Origin: Halomonas sp. Bachu 37
Lineage (GTDB): Bacteria; Pseudomonadota; Gammaproteobacteria; Pseudomonadales; Halomonadaceae
Reading direction: 5' to 3'
Length of the DNA: 64,000 bases
Assembly (NCBI RefSeq): GCF_039691755.1
Contig: NZ_CP137552.1
Location: 124,001 to 188,000, forward strand
This document shows, piece by piece, positions 38,028-46,084 of the stretch (its first letter is position 1; each line of letters opens with the position of its first letter). The notes under the pieces are model-generated. The model was given only the letters and a program-made list of their open reading frames with translations. It had not been told where the DNA came from and searched no databases. A program made the position numbers and the translations under genes.

Positions 38028-39422
38028 ATGCGCAAGGTTTCCGCACTGCTGCTGGCATCTGAACGCCGGGCCATAAGCGGCCTGGCGGGGTTGTATGCAA
38101 CCCGCATGCTGGGCCTGTTCATGGTGTTGCCGGTATTGGCGCTGTATGCCGGCGACCTGGCGGGCGCCACCCCGCTGCTTGTCGGTGTCGCCCTGGGGAT
38201 CTACGGCTTGACCCAGGCGCTGTTCCAGATTCCTTTCGGCGTGCTTTCTGACCGTCTGGGGCGCAAGCGAGTGATTGCGGCTGGGCTGGTGATCTTTGCC
38301 CTGGGCAGCGTGGTGGCGGCCGGCGCCGAGACGATCGGCGGAGTGATTCTCGGCCGAGCGCTGCAGGGCAGCGGGGCGGTGGCGGCGGCCATCATGGCGC
38401 TGCTGGCGGACCAGACCCGCGAGCAGGTGCGTACCGCCGCCATGGCGACGATCGGTCTTTCCATTGGTGTTGCTTTCGCCGTCGCCATGGTGCTGGGGCC
38501 GTGGCTGGCCGCCTGGGCGGGGCTGGGCGGCGTATTCTGGTTTACCGCGGGGCTTACCGGGGTCGGGCTTCTGGTGTTGTGGAGGTGGGTGCCGACGGCA
38601 CCGCGCCGGTTGCGCCATCGCGATGTCAGCATGGATCGGCGCCAGTTCAAGAAAATTATCAGCCGCCCGGACCTGTGGCGCCTGGATCTCTCCATCTTCG
38701 CCCTGCATCTGGTGTTGATGGCGATTTTCGTCGCCATTCCCTTCCGTCTGCTGGAGGCGGGGGTGGCGCTTGAATATCATGGCCTGGCCTATCTCGGCAT
38801 CATGGCAGTCGCGTTCGTGGCCATGGTGCCGCTGGTGATCGTGGCGGAGAAAAAGCAGCGAATGAAGGCGATGTGCCTGCTGGCGATCGCCGCCATCACC
38901 CTGAGCCTGTTCGGCCTCGGTGGCCTGGCCGGGGCGCCGTGGCTGATGTTCGTCTGGTTATGGATCTTCTTTACCGGCTTCAATCTGCTCGAAGCGACGC
39001 TTCCTTCCATGCTGAGCAAGCTGGCCCCTGCCGGTGCCAAGGGCACGGCGATGGGGGTCTACTCCACCAGCCAGTTCCTGGGGGCTTTCCTGGGCGGTAC
39101 CCTGGGCGGCACTCTGGCGAACTTTCTTGGCCTCGAAGCGGTGTTTATCGGTTGTGCCGTGCTTGCCGGGCTGTGGTGGTTGGCCATGCTGGGAATGCCC
39201 TCGCCGCCGCCGCTTTCCAGCGAGGTAGTGGCACTCGACGATAGCCATCATGGCGATGCGCTCGATGCCTTGATGCTGCGGCTTGCCGAGGTGGCTGGCG
39301 TGGAAGACGTCATGGTGGTGCCCGAAGAGCGCCTGGCCTATCTCAAGGTAAATCGCAAGAACCTGGACGAGGCGGCACTCTCCCATGTGTTCACGCCATC
39401 ATCGAGCGAAAAAAAGCCTTAA
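38028..39422 (+). CDS. YajR-type major facilitator transporter
   Basis: 464 residues: twelve membrane helices (about 15-395) then a cytoplasmic ferredoxin-like YAM domain (about 400-455, with VAGVEDVMVVPEERLAYLKV). MFS motif A is visible as GVLSDRLGRKRVI near residue 70. YajR proteins are proton-driven antiporters of uncertain substrate. The order uvrA (divergent)-MFS-ssb is widespread in gammaproteobacteria, which supports the assignment. Substrate is unknown. Confidence 0.9.
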   Translation: MRKVSALLLASERRAISGLAGLYATRMLGLFMVLPVLALYAGDLAGATPLLVGVALGIYGLTQALFQIPFGVLSDRLGRKRVIAAGLVIFALGSVVAAGAETIGGVILGRALQGSGAVAAAIMALLADQTREQVRTAAMATIGLSIGVAFAVAMVLGPWLAAWAGLGGVFWFTAGLTGVGLLVLWRWVPTAPRRLRHRDVSMDRRQFKKIISRPDLWRLDLSIFALHLVLMAIFVAIPFRLLEAGVALEYHGLAYLGIMAVAFVAMVPLVIVAEKKQRMKAMCLLAIAAITLSLFGLGGLAGAPWLMFVWLWIFFTGFNLLEATLPSMLSKLAPAGAKGTAMGVYSTSQFLGAFLGGTLGGTLANFLGLEAVFIGCAVLAGLWWLAMLGMPSPPPLSSEVVALDDSHHGDALDALMLRLAEVAGVEDVMVVPEERLAYLKVNRKNLDEAALSHVFTPSSSEKKP

Positions 39423-39558
39423 AAGCTATCCTCCGCTGCGGCATCATGGAGCCAGGCTGACGTTCCATGGCGGTGCTTGAGCCGTTCTGGTTTCTTACGT
39501 TTTTCATGCAACGGTTGCCACAGCCGTTGCCACATCATGTTTACACAAGGAGTCTGTC

Positions 39559-40158
39559 ATGGCCCGCGGCATCAACAAGGTCATCCTGATCGGTAACCTC
39601 GGCCAAGATCCCGAGGTGCGTTTCACCCCCTCCGGCACGGCGGTGGCCAACCTGAACCTGGCGACTTCCGATACCTGGATGGATCGCCAGAGCGGACAGC
39701 GCCAGGAGCGCACCGAATGGCACCGGGTGGTGATGTTCAACAAGACGGCGGAAATCGCCCAGCAGTACCTGAAGAAGGGCTCCAAGGTCTATATCGAAGG
39801 GCGCCTGCAGACGCGTAAATGGCAGGACCAGAACGGCCAGGATCGCTACAGCACCGAAATCGTCGCCAATGACATGCAGATGCTCGATGGCCGTGGCGGA
39901 GAGGGCGGCGGGCAGCAGGGCGGTTATGCCAACGCTCCCCAGGGCAATAACTATAATGCCAACAACAATAACGCCAACCAGTACAATCAGGGAGGCAATC
40001 AGTACAACCAGGGCGGCAATGCCGGCAACGCGCCATCGCGTCCCGCTCAGCCTGCACCGCAGCCGCCTCAGCAGGGCGCACCGAATCAACAGAACGGCAA
40101 TTACGGCGCGCCGGATCCCGGCAATTTCGACGATTTCGACGACGAGATCCCGTTCTAG
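39559..40158 (+). CDS. ssb: Single-stranded DNA-binding protein
   Basis: 199 residues. The OB fold occupies residues 1-112 ([64 protein letters not shown] in two stretches). Residues about 115-180 are a Gly/Asn/Gln-rich disordered linker with NNN and YNQGGN repeats. The C-terminal acidic tip [10 protein letters not shown] is the site that recruits repair and replication partners. AAGGAG precedes the ATG. No clear SOS box. Confidence 0.97.
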   Translation: MARGINKVILIGNLGQDPEVRFTPSGTAVANLNLATSDTWMDRQSGQRQERTEWHRVVMFNKTAEIAQQYLKKGSKVYIEGRLQTRKWQDQNGQDRYSTEIVANDMQMLDGRGGEGGGQQGGYANAPQGNNYNANNNNANQYNQGGNQYNQGGNAGNAPSRPAQPAPQPPQQGAPNQQNGNYGAPDPGNFDDFDDEIPF

Positions 40159-40208
40159 CGCATGGTGACATGTATCCGCCATCTTCCTATGGATAGCCAG
40201 GCGAGCTG

Positions 40209-41216
40209 ATGCCCATGCAGAGTCTGGATTATCAGGTGGTGGAACGGGCTATCGAGTGGCAGGCCGCTGGTAGAACGGTCTGGTTTTGCACGGTTCTGTC
40301 CACCTTCGGCTCGTCGCCCAGAGAGCCGGGCTCGCTAATGGTCGCCACCTCCGAAGGGGAGCATGTCGGGTCGCTTTCGGGCGGGTGCGTCGAGGAGGAC
40401 TTTCTGGCGCGCCTGGCGGCGGGGGAGTACGAGCTGTCTGCCGCTATCGTGCGCTATGGCGCCCAGGACGATGACCCGGAAAGCTCCCCTATCCGCCTGC
40501 CTTGCGGTGGCATCCTCGAAGTCCTGGTGGAGCGAATGTTTGCGACGCCCGAGAATCAGGCTCACCTTGAGCAGGTCAAGGAGGCTTTGTCGGGTGAGAA
40601 GACGGGCCAGGAGGATCTCGCACGGCACATCCGGCTGACCGACGGTAAATGCTGGCTGGACGCCATCGAGCCGACCGGGCCGCGCGTGGTGCGGCAGAAA
40701 GGAGACGAGGTCGCCAAGGTTCGCGTGGGTCCCGTCGCCAAGCTGATCCTTGCGGGCTACTCAACGGTTGCCGCAGCCTGTGCCAACTTTGCCATCAGCC
40801 TGGGGTATCAGGTCGTGCTCTGCGACCCCCGGGAGGAGGTAGCCCGTAATCTCGACTTACCTGAGGGCGCGGAATTCATTGCCCAGCTGCCTTCACTCTA
40901 CATCGCGTCGCCCGGCGCCTGCACGCCGTCCACGGCAGTGGTTGCCGCCACCCATGATCCCCGTATTGACGACCTGGCCATGATGGAAGCCGTCAAAACC
41001 TCCGCCGGCTATATCGGCGTGATGGGCTCAAGACGGACGACCCGGCTTCGGGCCGAGCGGCTACGTCGTACGGGCGGGCTGAGCGAGGCCGAGATCGAAC
41101 GAATTCACATGCCCATCGGCCTCGATCTTGGCAGCAAGACTCCAGCTGAAATTGCCCTGGCAATTGTGGCGGATATCGTTCGGGTAAGGCGCGGACGCGC
41201 GCTCGCTGATTTATGA
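40209..41216 (+). CDS. XdhC/PaoD-family molybdenum-enzyme maturation protein
   Basis: 335 residues. N-terminal XdhC block (VLSTFGSSPREPGSLM, GSLSGGCVEEDFLARL, IRLPCGGILEVLVE) and a C-terminal Rossmann-like domain (KLILAGYSTVAAACANFAISLG, YIGVMGSRRTTRLR, GLDLGSKTPAEIALAI). XdhC proteins bind molybdenum cofactor, help add the terminal sulfur and insert it in apo-enzymes of the xanthine oxidase family. Its stop overlaps mocA and both converge on paoABC, so PaoABC is the likely client (as PaoD in Escherichia coli). Confidence 0.9.
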   Translation: MPMQSLDYQVVERAIEWQAAGRTVWFCTVLSTFGSSPREPGSLMVATSEGEHVGSLSGGCVEEDFLARLAAGEYELSAAIVRYGAQDDDPESSPIRLPCGGILEVLVERMFATPENQAHLEQVKEALSGEKTGQEDLARHIRLTDGKCWLDAIEPTGPRVVRQKGDEVAKVRVGPVAKLILAGYSTVAAACANFAISLGYQVVLCDPREEVARNLDLPEGAEFIAQLPSLYIASPGACTPSTAVVAATHDPRIDDLAMMEAVKTSAGYIGVMGSRRTTRLRAERLRRTGGLSEAEIERIHMPIGLDLGSKTPAEIALAIVADIVRVRRGRALADL

Positions 41217-41800
41217 GTAGGATGGCTGCGCTGGTAATGGCGGCTGGGGCGAGTTCACGCTTTGGTGGATGCAAGCTGCTGGCGAATATCAACGGACGGG
41301 CCTTACTGCAACACAGCATCGATACGGCATCGGGATTATTGCCCGATGATGTCTACGTGGTCACCGGCGCCTGGCATCGGGAACTAATGGAAGCAAGACG
41401 GCAAGGGCGGCTATCCGGGGCTTCCTTCATTCATGCCGATGCCTGGTCGGAAGGCCTGTCGGCATCCTTGATAGCCGGCATCGACTACCTGGAGCGCGAT
41501 TACGACGCTGTTCTCGTGCTGCTCGCGGATCAGGTCGCCCTCGACTGCAGTGATCTGGCGCAATTGCTGGCCGCCTTCGACGGCAACAATATCGTCTGCA
41601 GTTTCTATGCGGGTAGACGTGGCGTACCGGCCGTGTTCGGCAAACAGAGTTTCTCCCGACTCAAGCAGCTCAGGGGGGATCAAGGCGCAAAAGCGGTTCT
41701 GTATGAATCGACCCTCCCCGTGCGTGTCTGCCCGATTCCCAGTGCCAGCCTGGACATCGATACCCCCGATCAGTTGATACCCCTGGTCAGGGGTCCATAG
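41213..41800 (+). CDS. mocA: Molybdenum cofactor cytidylyltransferase MocA-type
   Basis: 195 residues, MobA/MocA nucleotidyltransferase fold. The nucleotide-binding loop is LVMAAGASSRFGGCKLL near residues 7-23; VLVLLADQVALDC carries the metal-binding Asp, and DIDTPDQL is near the C-terminus. MocA adds CMP to molybdopterin for enzymes of the xanthine oxidase family. ATGA overlap with the XdhC gene. A GTP-using MobA cannot be excluded by eye, but the context with PaoABC favours MocA. Confidence 0.82.
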   Translation: MSRMAALVMAAGASSRFGGCKLLANINGRALLQHSIDTASGLLPDDVYVVTGAWHRELMEARRQGRLSGASFIHADAWSEGLSASLIAGIDYLERDYDAVLVLLADQVALDCSDLAQLLAAFDGNNIVCSFYAGRRGVPAVFGKQSFSRLKQLRGDQGAKAVLYESTLPVRVCPIPSASLDIDTPDQLIPLVRGP

Positions 41801-41811
41801 CGCCCCCGCCA

Positions 41812-41880
41812 AGGGTTGTTCGGGTCTAGCCGCCTCTTCCGAGACGGCTTGCCTGTCTTTGCTACGTCTGAATCAACCCT
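41812..41880. terminator. Hairpins between convergent mocA and paoC
   Basis: AGCCG-C-CTC (41828-41836) pairs with GAG-A-CGGCT (41841-41849) around TTCC, one mismatch. AGGGTTG (41812-41818) can pair with CAACCCT (41874-41880) outside it. The right arm overlaps the paoC stop. Suitable as a bidirectional terminator. Confidence 0.4.
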
Positions 41881-44104
41881 GCTGCGCCTGCGGCACGTCA
41901 TCCATCAGTTTGTCGAGGGTGATCGGCAGTTCGCGGATGCGCTTGCCGGTGGCATGGTGGACGGCATTGGCGATGGCGGCGGTCACCCCGGTGATGCCGA
42001 TCTCGCCGATGCCGCGGGCGCCGAACTCGTTGAACTTGTAGTCCGGATAATCGAGCAGAATGACGTCGATCTCGGGCTGGTCGGCATGCACCGGCACCAG
42101 ATACTCGGCGTAGTTGTTGTTGACCGGACGCGCATTGCGGTGGTCGTACTCGGTCTGCTCGAACAGCGCCATGCCGATGCCCATGACGATGGCCCCCTCG
42201 ACTTGGCTGCGCGAGGTCAGCGCGTTGATGGCACGGCCCACGTCGATGGCGCTGACCACCCGTGAGATGCGCAGGTTGGAGATGCCAGGGTCCCAGCGCA
42301 CCTCGACGAAATGTGCGCCGAACGAGCGAAAGGAGTACTGGTCGGTGGGTGCCGTGCCGGAATGCGCTTCGCCGTCGGCGCTGGCCAGCTTGCGGGCCTT
42401 TAGCACATCGGCGAAGGTGACCGTCCTGCCATCCGCGTTCGCGAGCTGGCCATCGGAAAAGGATATATCCTCCTTTTTAGCGCCGGCGAATACCCCGCTT
42501 TCCGAAATCGCATAACCCTTGAGTTGGTCGAGGGCAGCGCGAGCTGCCTCGGCAATGGCCGGCAGCGTCGTCGCCGTCGCCCACGAGCCGCCCGAGATGG
42601 GCCCCGACGGGTAGGACGAGTCGCCCAGTTCGACCTCGATCTTCTCCAGCGGTAGGCCGGTGATCTCACTGACCGCCTGGGCGACGATGGTGTAGGTGCC
42701 GGTGCCGATGTCCTGGGTAGCGCAGGAGGCATACGCCGTGCCGTCCGAACGTAGCGAGACTCGCGCATCGCACTCGCGGCGGATCGCCTCCCAGTTGCAG
42801 GCCGCCATCCCCCAGCCGATGATCTCGTTGCCCTCGCGCATCGAGCCGATCTCGGGGTTGCGCTTGTCCCAACCGAATTTCTCGGCAGCCTGGTCATAGG
42901 CCTCGCGGAGCTGATTGCTCGACCACGGTAGCTCCTTGCTCTGGTCCGTGTCGGAGTAGTTGCGACGGCGGAACTCGAGCGGATCGATGCCGGCCGCGTG
43001 CGCCATCTCGTCCATCGCCGACTCCAGCGCGAACATGCCCGGCGCCGCGCCGGGTGCGCGCATCGAGGTGGGCGTGCCGCGATTGTTGCGAATGATCGAA
43101 TGGGTGACCTGGGTGTTCTCGCACGCGTAGAGGGCCTTGGTCATCTGACCGCACGACTCGACGAACACCGTGTCCTGATCGAGATTCGACATGGTCGAGA
43201 TCGAGTCGTGGCGCAGCGATACCAGTCTGCCGTCGTCATCGGTCGCCAGGCGCAGGCGCTGACGGGTTTCGGGGCGGTGCCCGGTGGTGGTGAACATCGC
43301 CTGACGGGGCACGACCAGTTGCACCGGCCGACCGATTTCGCGGGCGGCGGCAGCGGCGGCAATCGCGTGCGGCCATGGCCACAGCTTGCCGCCGAAGCCC
43401 GAGCCCAGGAAGGGCGTCAGTACCTCGACGCGATCCGGCGAAAGTCCGAACACCTTGGCATAGACGTTACGCGCGTTGACCACCCCCTGAGTAGTGTCGT
43501 ACATGGTCAGCTTGCCATCGTGCCAGGCGGCAACCGTGGCGTGCATCTCCATGGGGTTGTGAGTTTCCACCGGCGTGGAGTAGGTGTAGTCGATCCGGTG
43601 GGCGGCGTTCTCGAAGGCCGGTTCGGGCTCGCCGCGTGAGTGGCCAGCACCCTCCTGCAGTTCGGGCTCGCCCTGCGCCATCGCCTGGGCGAGATTGGCG
43701 ATTGCCGCCGACTCGTGGTAGTCGGCCTTGACCTTGTAGGCCGCGGCGCGGGCGTTCTCGAAGCTGTCGGCGACGACCAGGGCGACGAACTGCCCGGCAT
43801 AATGGATCTTGTTGTCCTCGAATGGCAGCCGCTCTTCATCGACCTTGTTCTGCTGTTCCATGCTGCTGGGAGTACGAAACAGGCGGGGAAAATGATCGTG
43901 GTGGAAAATGTCGATCACGCCCGGCGACTGCTTCGCCGCGCTGAGATCGAGATTGGTGATCTCGCCGCTGGCGATGGAACTGAATACACCGTAGGCATAG
44001 ACCATGCCGTCGAGATGGTTGTCGGAAGAGTAGAGCGCGCGGCCGGTCAGCTTCAACGGGCCCTCGATGCGCGGCTTCGCGGCGCCGATAATGTTGTCAC
44101 TCAT
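41873..44104 (-). CDS. paoC: Aldehyde oxidase molybdopterin-binding subunit PaoC
   Basis: 743 residues, xanthine oxidase-family large subunit. Visible blocks are FLGSGFGGKLWPWPH, MRAPGAAPGMFALESAMDE, TQDIGTGTYTIVAQ, and near the C-terminus EFGARGIGEIGITG with the catalytic Glu in GIGE. It binds the molybdenum cofactor (cytosine dinucleotide form) and oxidises aldehydes to acids in the periplasm, without its own signal, by co-export with PaoA. Last gene of paoABC on the minus strand; 25 bases after paoB. Substrate range is unknown; a xanthine dehydrogenase is unlikely given length and the fused [4Fe-4S] PaoB. Confidence 0.87.
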   Translation of the reverse strand: MSDNIIGAAKPRIEGPLKLTGRALYSSDNHLDGMVYAYGVFSSIASGEITNLDLSAAKQSPGVIDIFHHDHFPRLFRTPSSMEQQNKVDEERLPFEDNKIHYAGQFVALVVADSFENARAAAYKVKADYHESAAIANLAQAMAQGEPELQEGAGHSRGEPEPAFENAAHRIDYTYSTPVETHNPMEMHATVAAWHDGKLTMYDTTQGVVNARNVYAKVFGLSPDRVEVLTPFLGSGFGGKLWPWPHAIAAAAAAREIGRPVQLVVPRQAMFTTTGHRPETRQRLRLATDDDGRLVSLRHDSISTMSNLDQDTVFVESCGQMTKALYACENTQVTHSIIRNNRGTPTSMRAPGAAPGMFALESAMDEMAHAAGIDPLEFRRRNYSDTDQSKELPWSSNQLREAYDQAAEKFGWDKRNPEIGSMREGNEIIGWGMAACNWEAIRRECDARVSLRSDGTAYASCATQDIGTGTYTIVAQAVSEITGLPLEKIEVELGDSSYPSGPISGGSWATATTLPAIAEAARAALDQLKGYAISESGVFAGAKKEDISFSDGQLANADGRTVTFADVLKARKLASADGEAHSGTAPTDQYSFRSFGAHFVEVRWDPGISNLRISRVVSAIDVGRAINALTSRSQVEGAIVMGIGMALFEQTEYDHRNARPVNNNYAEYLVPVHADQPEIDVILLDYPDYKFNEFGARGIGEIGITGVTAAIANAVHHATGKRIRELPITLDKLMDDVPQAQQG

Positions 44105-44129
44105 CGCAATGTCCTCGTTCGGGATGCTT

Positions 44130-45119
44130 TCAGGCGGTCAGGGTGGTCAGGTTGCGGACGATTGCCTGCCGGCCGAGCGGGATCTTGAACGCGTTATGCT
44201 TGTAGCCCTTGGCATCCTGCATCGCGATCTGCGCGGCACGCGCGAAGGTCTGCTCGGTAGCGGGCTGGCCCTTGAGCGCATTCTCCGCCTCCTTGGCGCG
44301 CCATGGCTTGGTCGCAACCCCGCCCATCGCCAGACGGGCATCGCGAATGGTATTGCCGTCCAGCGCCACGATCACCGCGCTGGAGGCGAGCGCGAACTGG
44401 TACGAGGAGCGGTCGCGCAGCTTGAGATAGGCCGATCGGGCGCCTTGAATGGGTGCATCGAGGGCCACGTGAGTGATCAGTTCGTCATCTTTCAGCGCGA
44501 ACTCTTCCCAGGGCTTGTCGCCCGGCAGCAGGTGAAAATCGAGAAAATCGATCTCGCGTGAGCCCTCGGGGCCGGTGACGCTGACCGTCGCGCCAACCGC
44601 CGCCATCGCCACGCTCATGTCCGAAGGATAGGTCGCGATGCACTTGTCGCTGGTGCCCAGCACCGCATGCACCGAGCGATTGTAGCCGTCGATGGCCGCA
44701 CAGCCCGAGCCCGGGTCACGCTTGTTGCAGGCCGATACGCCGTCACGGAAATAGGGGCAACGCACGCGCTGCATCATGTTGCCGCCGGTGGTGGCCTTGT
44801 TGCGCAGCTGGGTCGAAGCGCCGGACAGCAGTGCCTCGGAGAGCACCGCATAGCCCGGCTGGGATGTGACTTCGAAATGGTGGGCCAGTACCGAGTTGGT
44901 GACCAGCGTGCCGATTCTGAGGCGCCCGTCGTCGAGTTTTTCGATCTCGTCGAGCCCCAGCCGATTGACGTCGACCATCAGCTCGGGGCGCATGATATCG
45001 ATCTTGACCATGTCGAGCAGGTTGGTGCCGCCGGCTAGAAATGCGGCCGCCTCGGCCTGACTGTAGGTCGCCACCGCCTGATCGACGCTCTCGGCGCGGC
45101 TGTAATCGAAGTGACGCAT
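44130..45119 (-). CDS. paoB: Aldehyde oxidase FAD-binding subunit PaoB
   Basis: 329 residues. FAD site in AAAFLAGGTNLLDMVK and TTGGNMMQRVRCPYF. The cysteines in VRCPYFRDGVSACNKRDPGSG-C match the extra [4Fe-4S] cluster known in PaoB, absent from most FAD subunits. It moves electrons from the molybdenum centre through iron-sulfur clusters to FAD and an acceptor. Twelve bases follow paoA. This cluster supports the Pao name over a generic carbon-monoxide-dehydrogenase-like subunit. Confidence 0.88.
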   Translation of the reverse strand: MRHFDYSRAESVDQAVATYSQAEAAAFLAGGTNLLDMVKIDIMRPELMVDVNRLGLDEIEKLDDGRLRIGTLVTNSVLAHHFEVTSQPGYAVLSEALLSGASTQLRNKATTGGNMMQRVRCPYFRDGVSACNKRDPGSGCAAIDGYNRSVHAVLGTSDKCIATYPSDMSVAMAAVGATVSVTGPEGSREIDFLDFHLLPGDKPWEEFALKDDELITHVALDAPIQGARSAYLKLRDRSSYQFALASSAVIVALDGNTIRDARLAMGGVATKPWRAKEAENALKGQPATEQTFARAAQIAMQDAKGYKHNAFKIPLGRQAIVRNLTTLTA

Positions 45120-45131
45120 ATTGAATCTCCT

Positions 45132-45851
45132 TTATCCCATCTGCTTCCGTGCCGTCTGGATTGCGCCGAGAATATTGTTGTAGGCCCCGCAGCGGCAGAT
45201 ATTGCCGCTCATCGCCTCGCGTACCGAGGCGTCATCACTGCCAACGCTGGCGTCGTTGAGTATCGCCACGGCGGACATCATCTGCCCCGGCGTGCAGTAG
45301 CCGCATTGGTAGGCGTCATGCTCGAGAAATGCCTGCTGGATGGGGTGCAACTGACCATTCTTCTCCAACCCTTCGACGGTGGTGATCTCGTCGCCGTCGT
45401 GCATGATCGCCAGGCTCAGGCAGGAGTTGATCGCCACGCCGTTGACATGCACGGTGCAGGCGCCGCACTGGCCGAGATCGCAGCCCTTCTTGGTGCCGGT
45501 CAGTTCTAACTGATGACGCAGCACATCGAGCAACGCCATGTTGGGTGCGACATCGAGGGTGCGCTGCTGGCCATTGACGGTAAGCGTGATGCGTTGCCTG
45601 CCTTCGACCGGCCCCGCTTCGGCATCACTGGGCCGATCCGCAGGTGCTTGCTGGGCATGATTGGCGTAGTCGACCCTTGCCAGGGCCGGTGCGGTGGTAG
45701 CTGCCAGGCTGGTGGCGCCTACCGACTTGAGAAAGTGACGCCGGGAGGGCGAATGCCCCGACGCCGTTGCGGGATTATACGTTCCCACGCCGCTGGCGCG
45801 TTCGCCGTTCCGACCGGCTTGGTCGGGAAACTTGCTGTCCTTGTCTGCCAT
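45132..45851 (-). CDS. paoA: Aldehyde oxidase [2Fe-2S] subunit PaoA with Tat signal
   Basis: 239 residues. The N-terminus holds a twin-arginine signal, SRRHFLKSVG, after a long polar n-region, followed by a hydrophobic AATTAPALA stretch, so the whole PaoABC complex is probably exported folded to the periplasm. The two clusters are seen in CDLGQCGACTVHVNG/NSC and CGYCTPGQMM/ICRCGAY. ATG at 45851 follows GAGGTTGACCC. Upstream lies a palindrome and three 18-base repeats. Confidence 0.9.
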   Translation of the reverse strand: MADKDSKFPDQAGRNGERASGVGTYNPATASGHSPSRRHFLKSVGATSLAATTAPALARVDYANHAQQAPADRPSDAEAGPVEGRQRITLTVNGQQRTLDVAPNMALLDVLRHQLELTGTKKGCDLGQCGACTVHVNGVAINSCLSLAIMHDGDEITTVEGLEKNGQLHPIQQAFLEHDAYQCGYCTPGQMMSAVAILNDASVGSDDASVREAMSGNICRCGAYNNILGAIQTARKQMG

Positions 45852-45917
45852 GGGTCAACCTCATCGCTTCGCTGTCTACCAAGAGCGGGCAGCGTAGTTA
45901 CGGTATGAATGGACTAT

Positions 45918-45934
45918 CCAGTCAGCCTGACTGG
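45918..45934. promoter_or_regulatory. Palindrome upstream of paoA
   Basis: CCAGTCAG (45918-45925) and CTGACTGG (45927-45934) are perfect arms around one C. It lies 67 bases before the paoA ATG and abuts the 18-base direct repeats, so it may be a repressor or activator site overlapping the promoter. Confidence 0.5.
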
Positions 45935-45935
45935 G

Positions 45936-45989
45936 ATTGTCGTTATCAGCGTAATTGTCGTTATCAGCGTAATTGTAGTTATCAATGTA
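45936..45989. repeat. Three tandem 18-bp repeats upstream of paoA
   Basis: The unit ATTGTCGTTATCAGCGTA occurs at 45936-45953 and exactly again at 45954-45971; a third copy with three changes is at 45972-45989. An 18-base period is close to two DNA turns, which would place bound protein on one face. Too short and unspaced for a CRISPR. Confidence 0.8.
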
Positions 45990-46023
45990 AGAGACGTTTT
46001 CCGGCCCGGCCACCGTGGATAAC

Positions 46024-46050
46024 ACAAAGCCCGCTGAGGGCGGGCTTTGT
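46024..46050 (-). terminator. Terminator of the giant mosaic gene
   Basis: ACAAAGCCCGC (46024-46034) pairs perfectly with GCGGGCTTTGT (46040-46050) around a five-base loop, the AAAGCCCGC/GCGGGCTTT form common in intrinsic terminators. It lies 35 bases past the stop of the giant gene and could also serve reading from the other side. Confidence 0.75.
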
Positions 46051-46084
46051 GGCTTGCTTGTCGTGCTCTTGCCTGGCGTGTTGT

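Noticed and set aside
45936..45989. CRISPR array
   Set aside because: Three 18-base units directly abutting with no spacers and no cas genes nearby.
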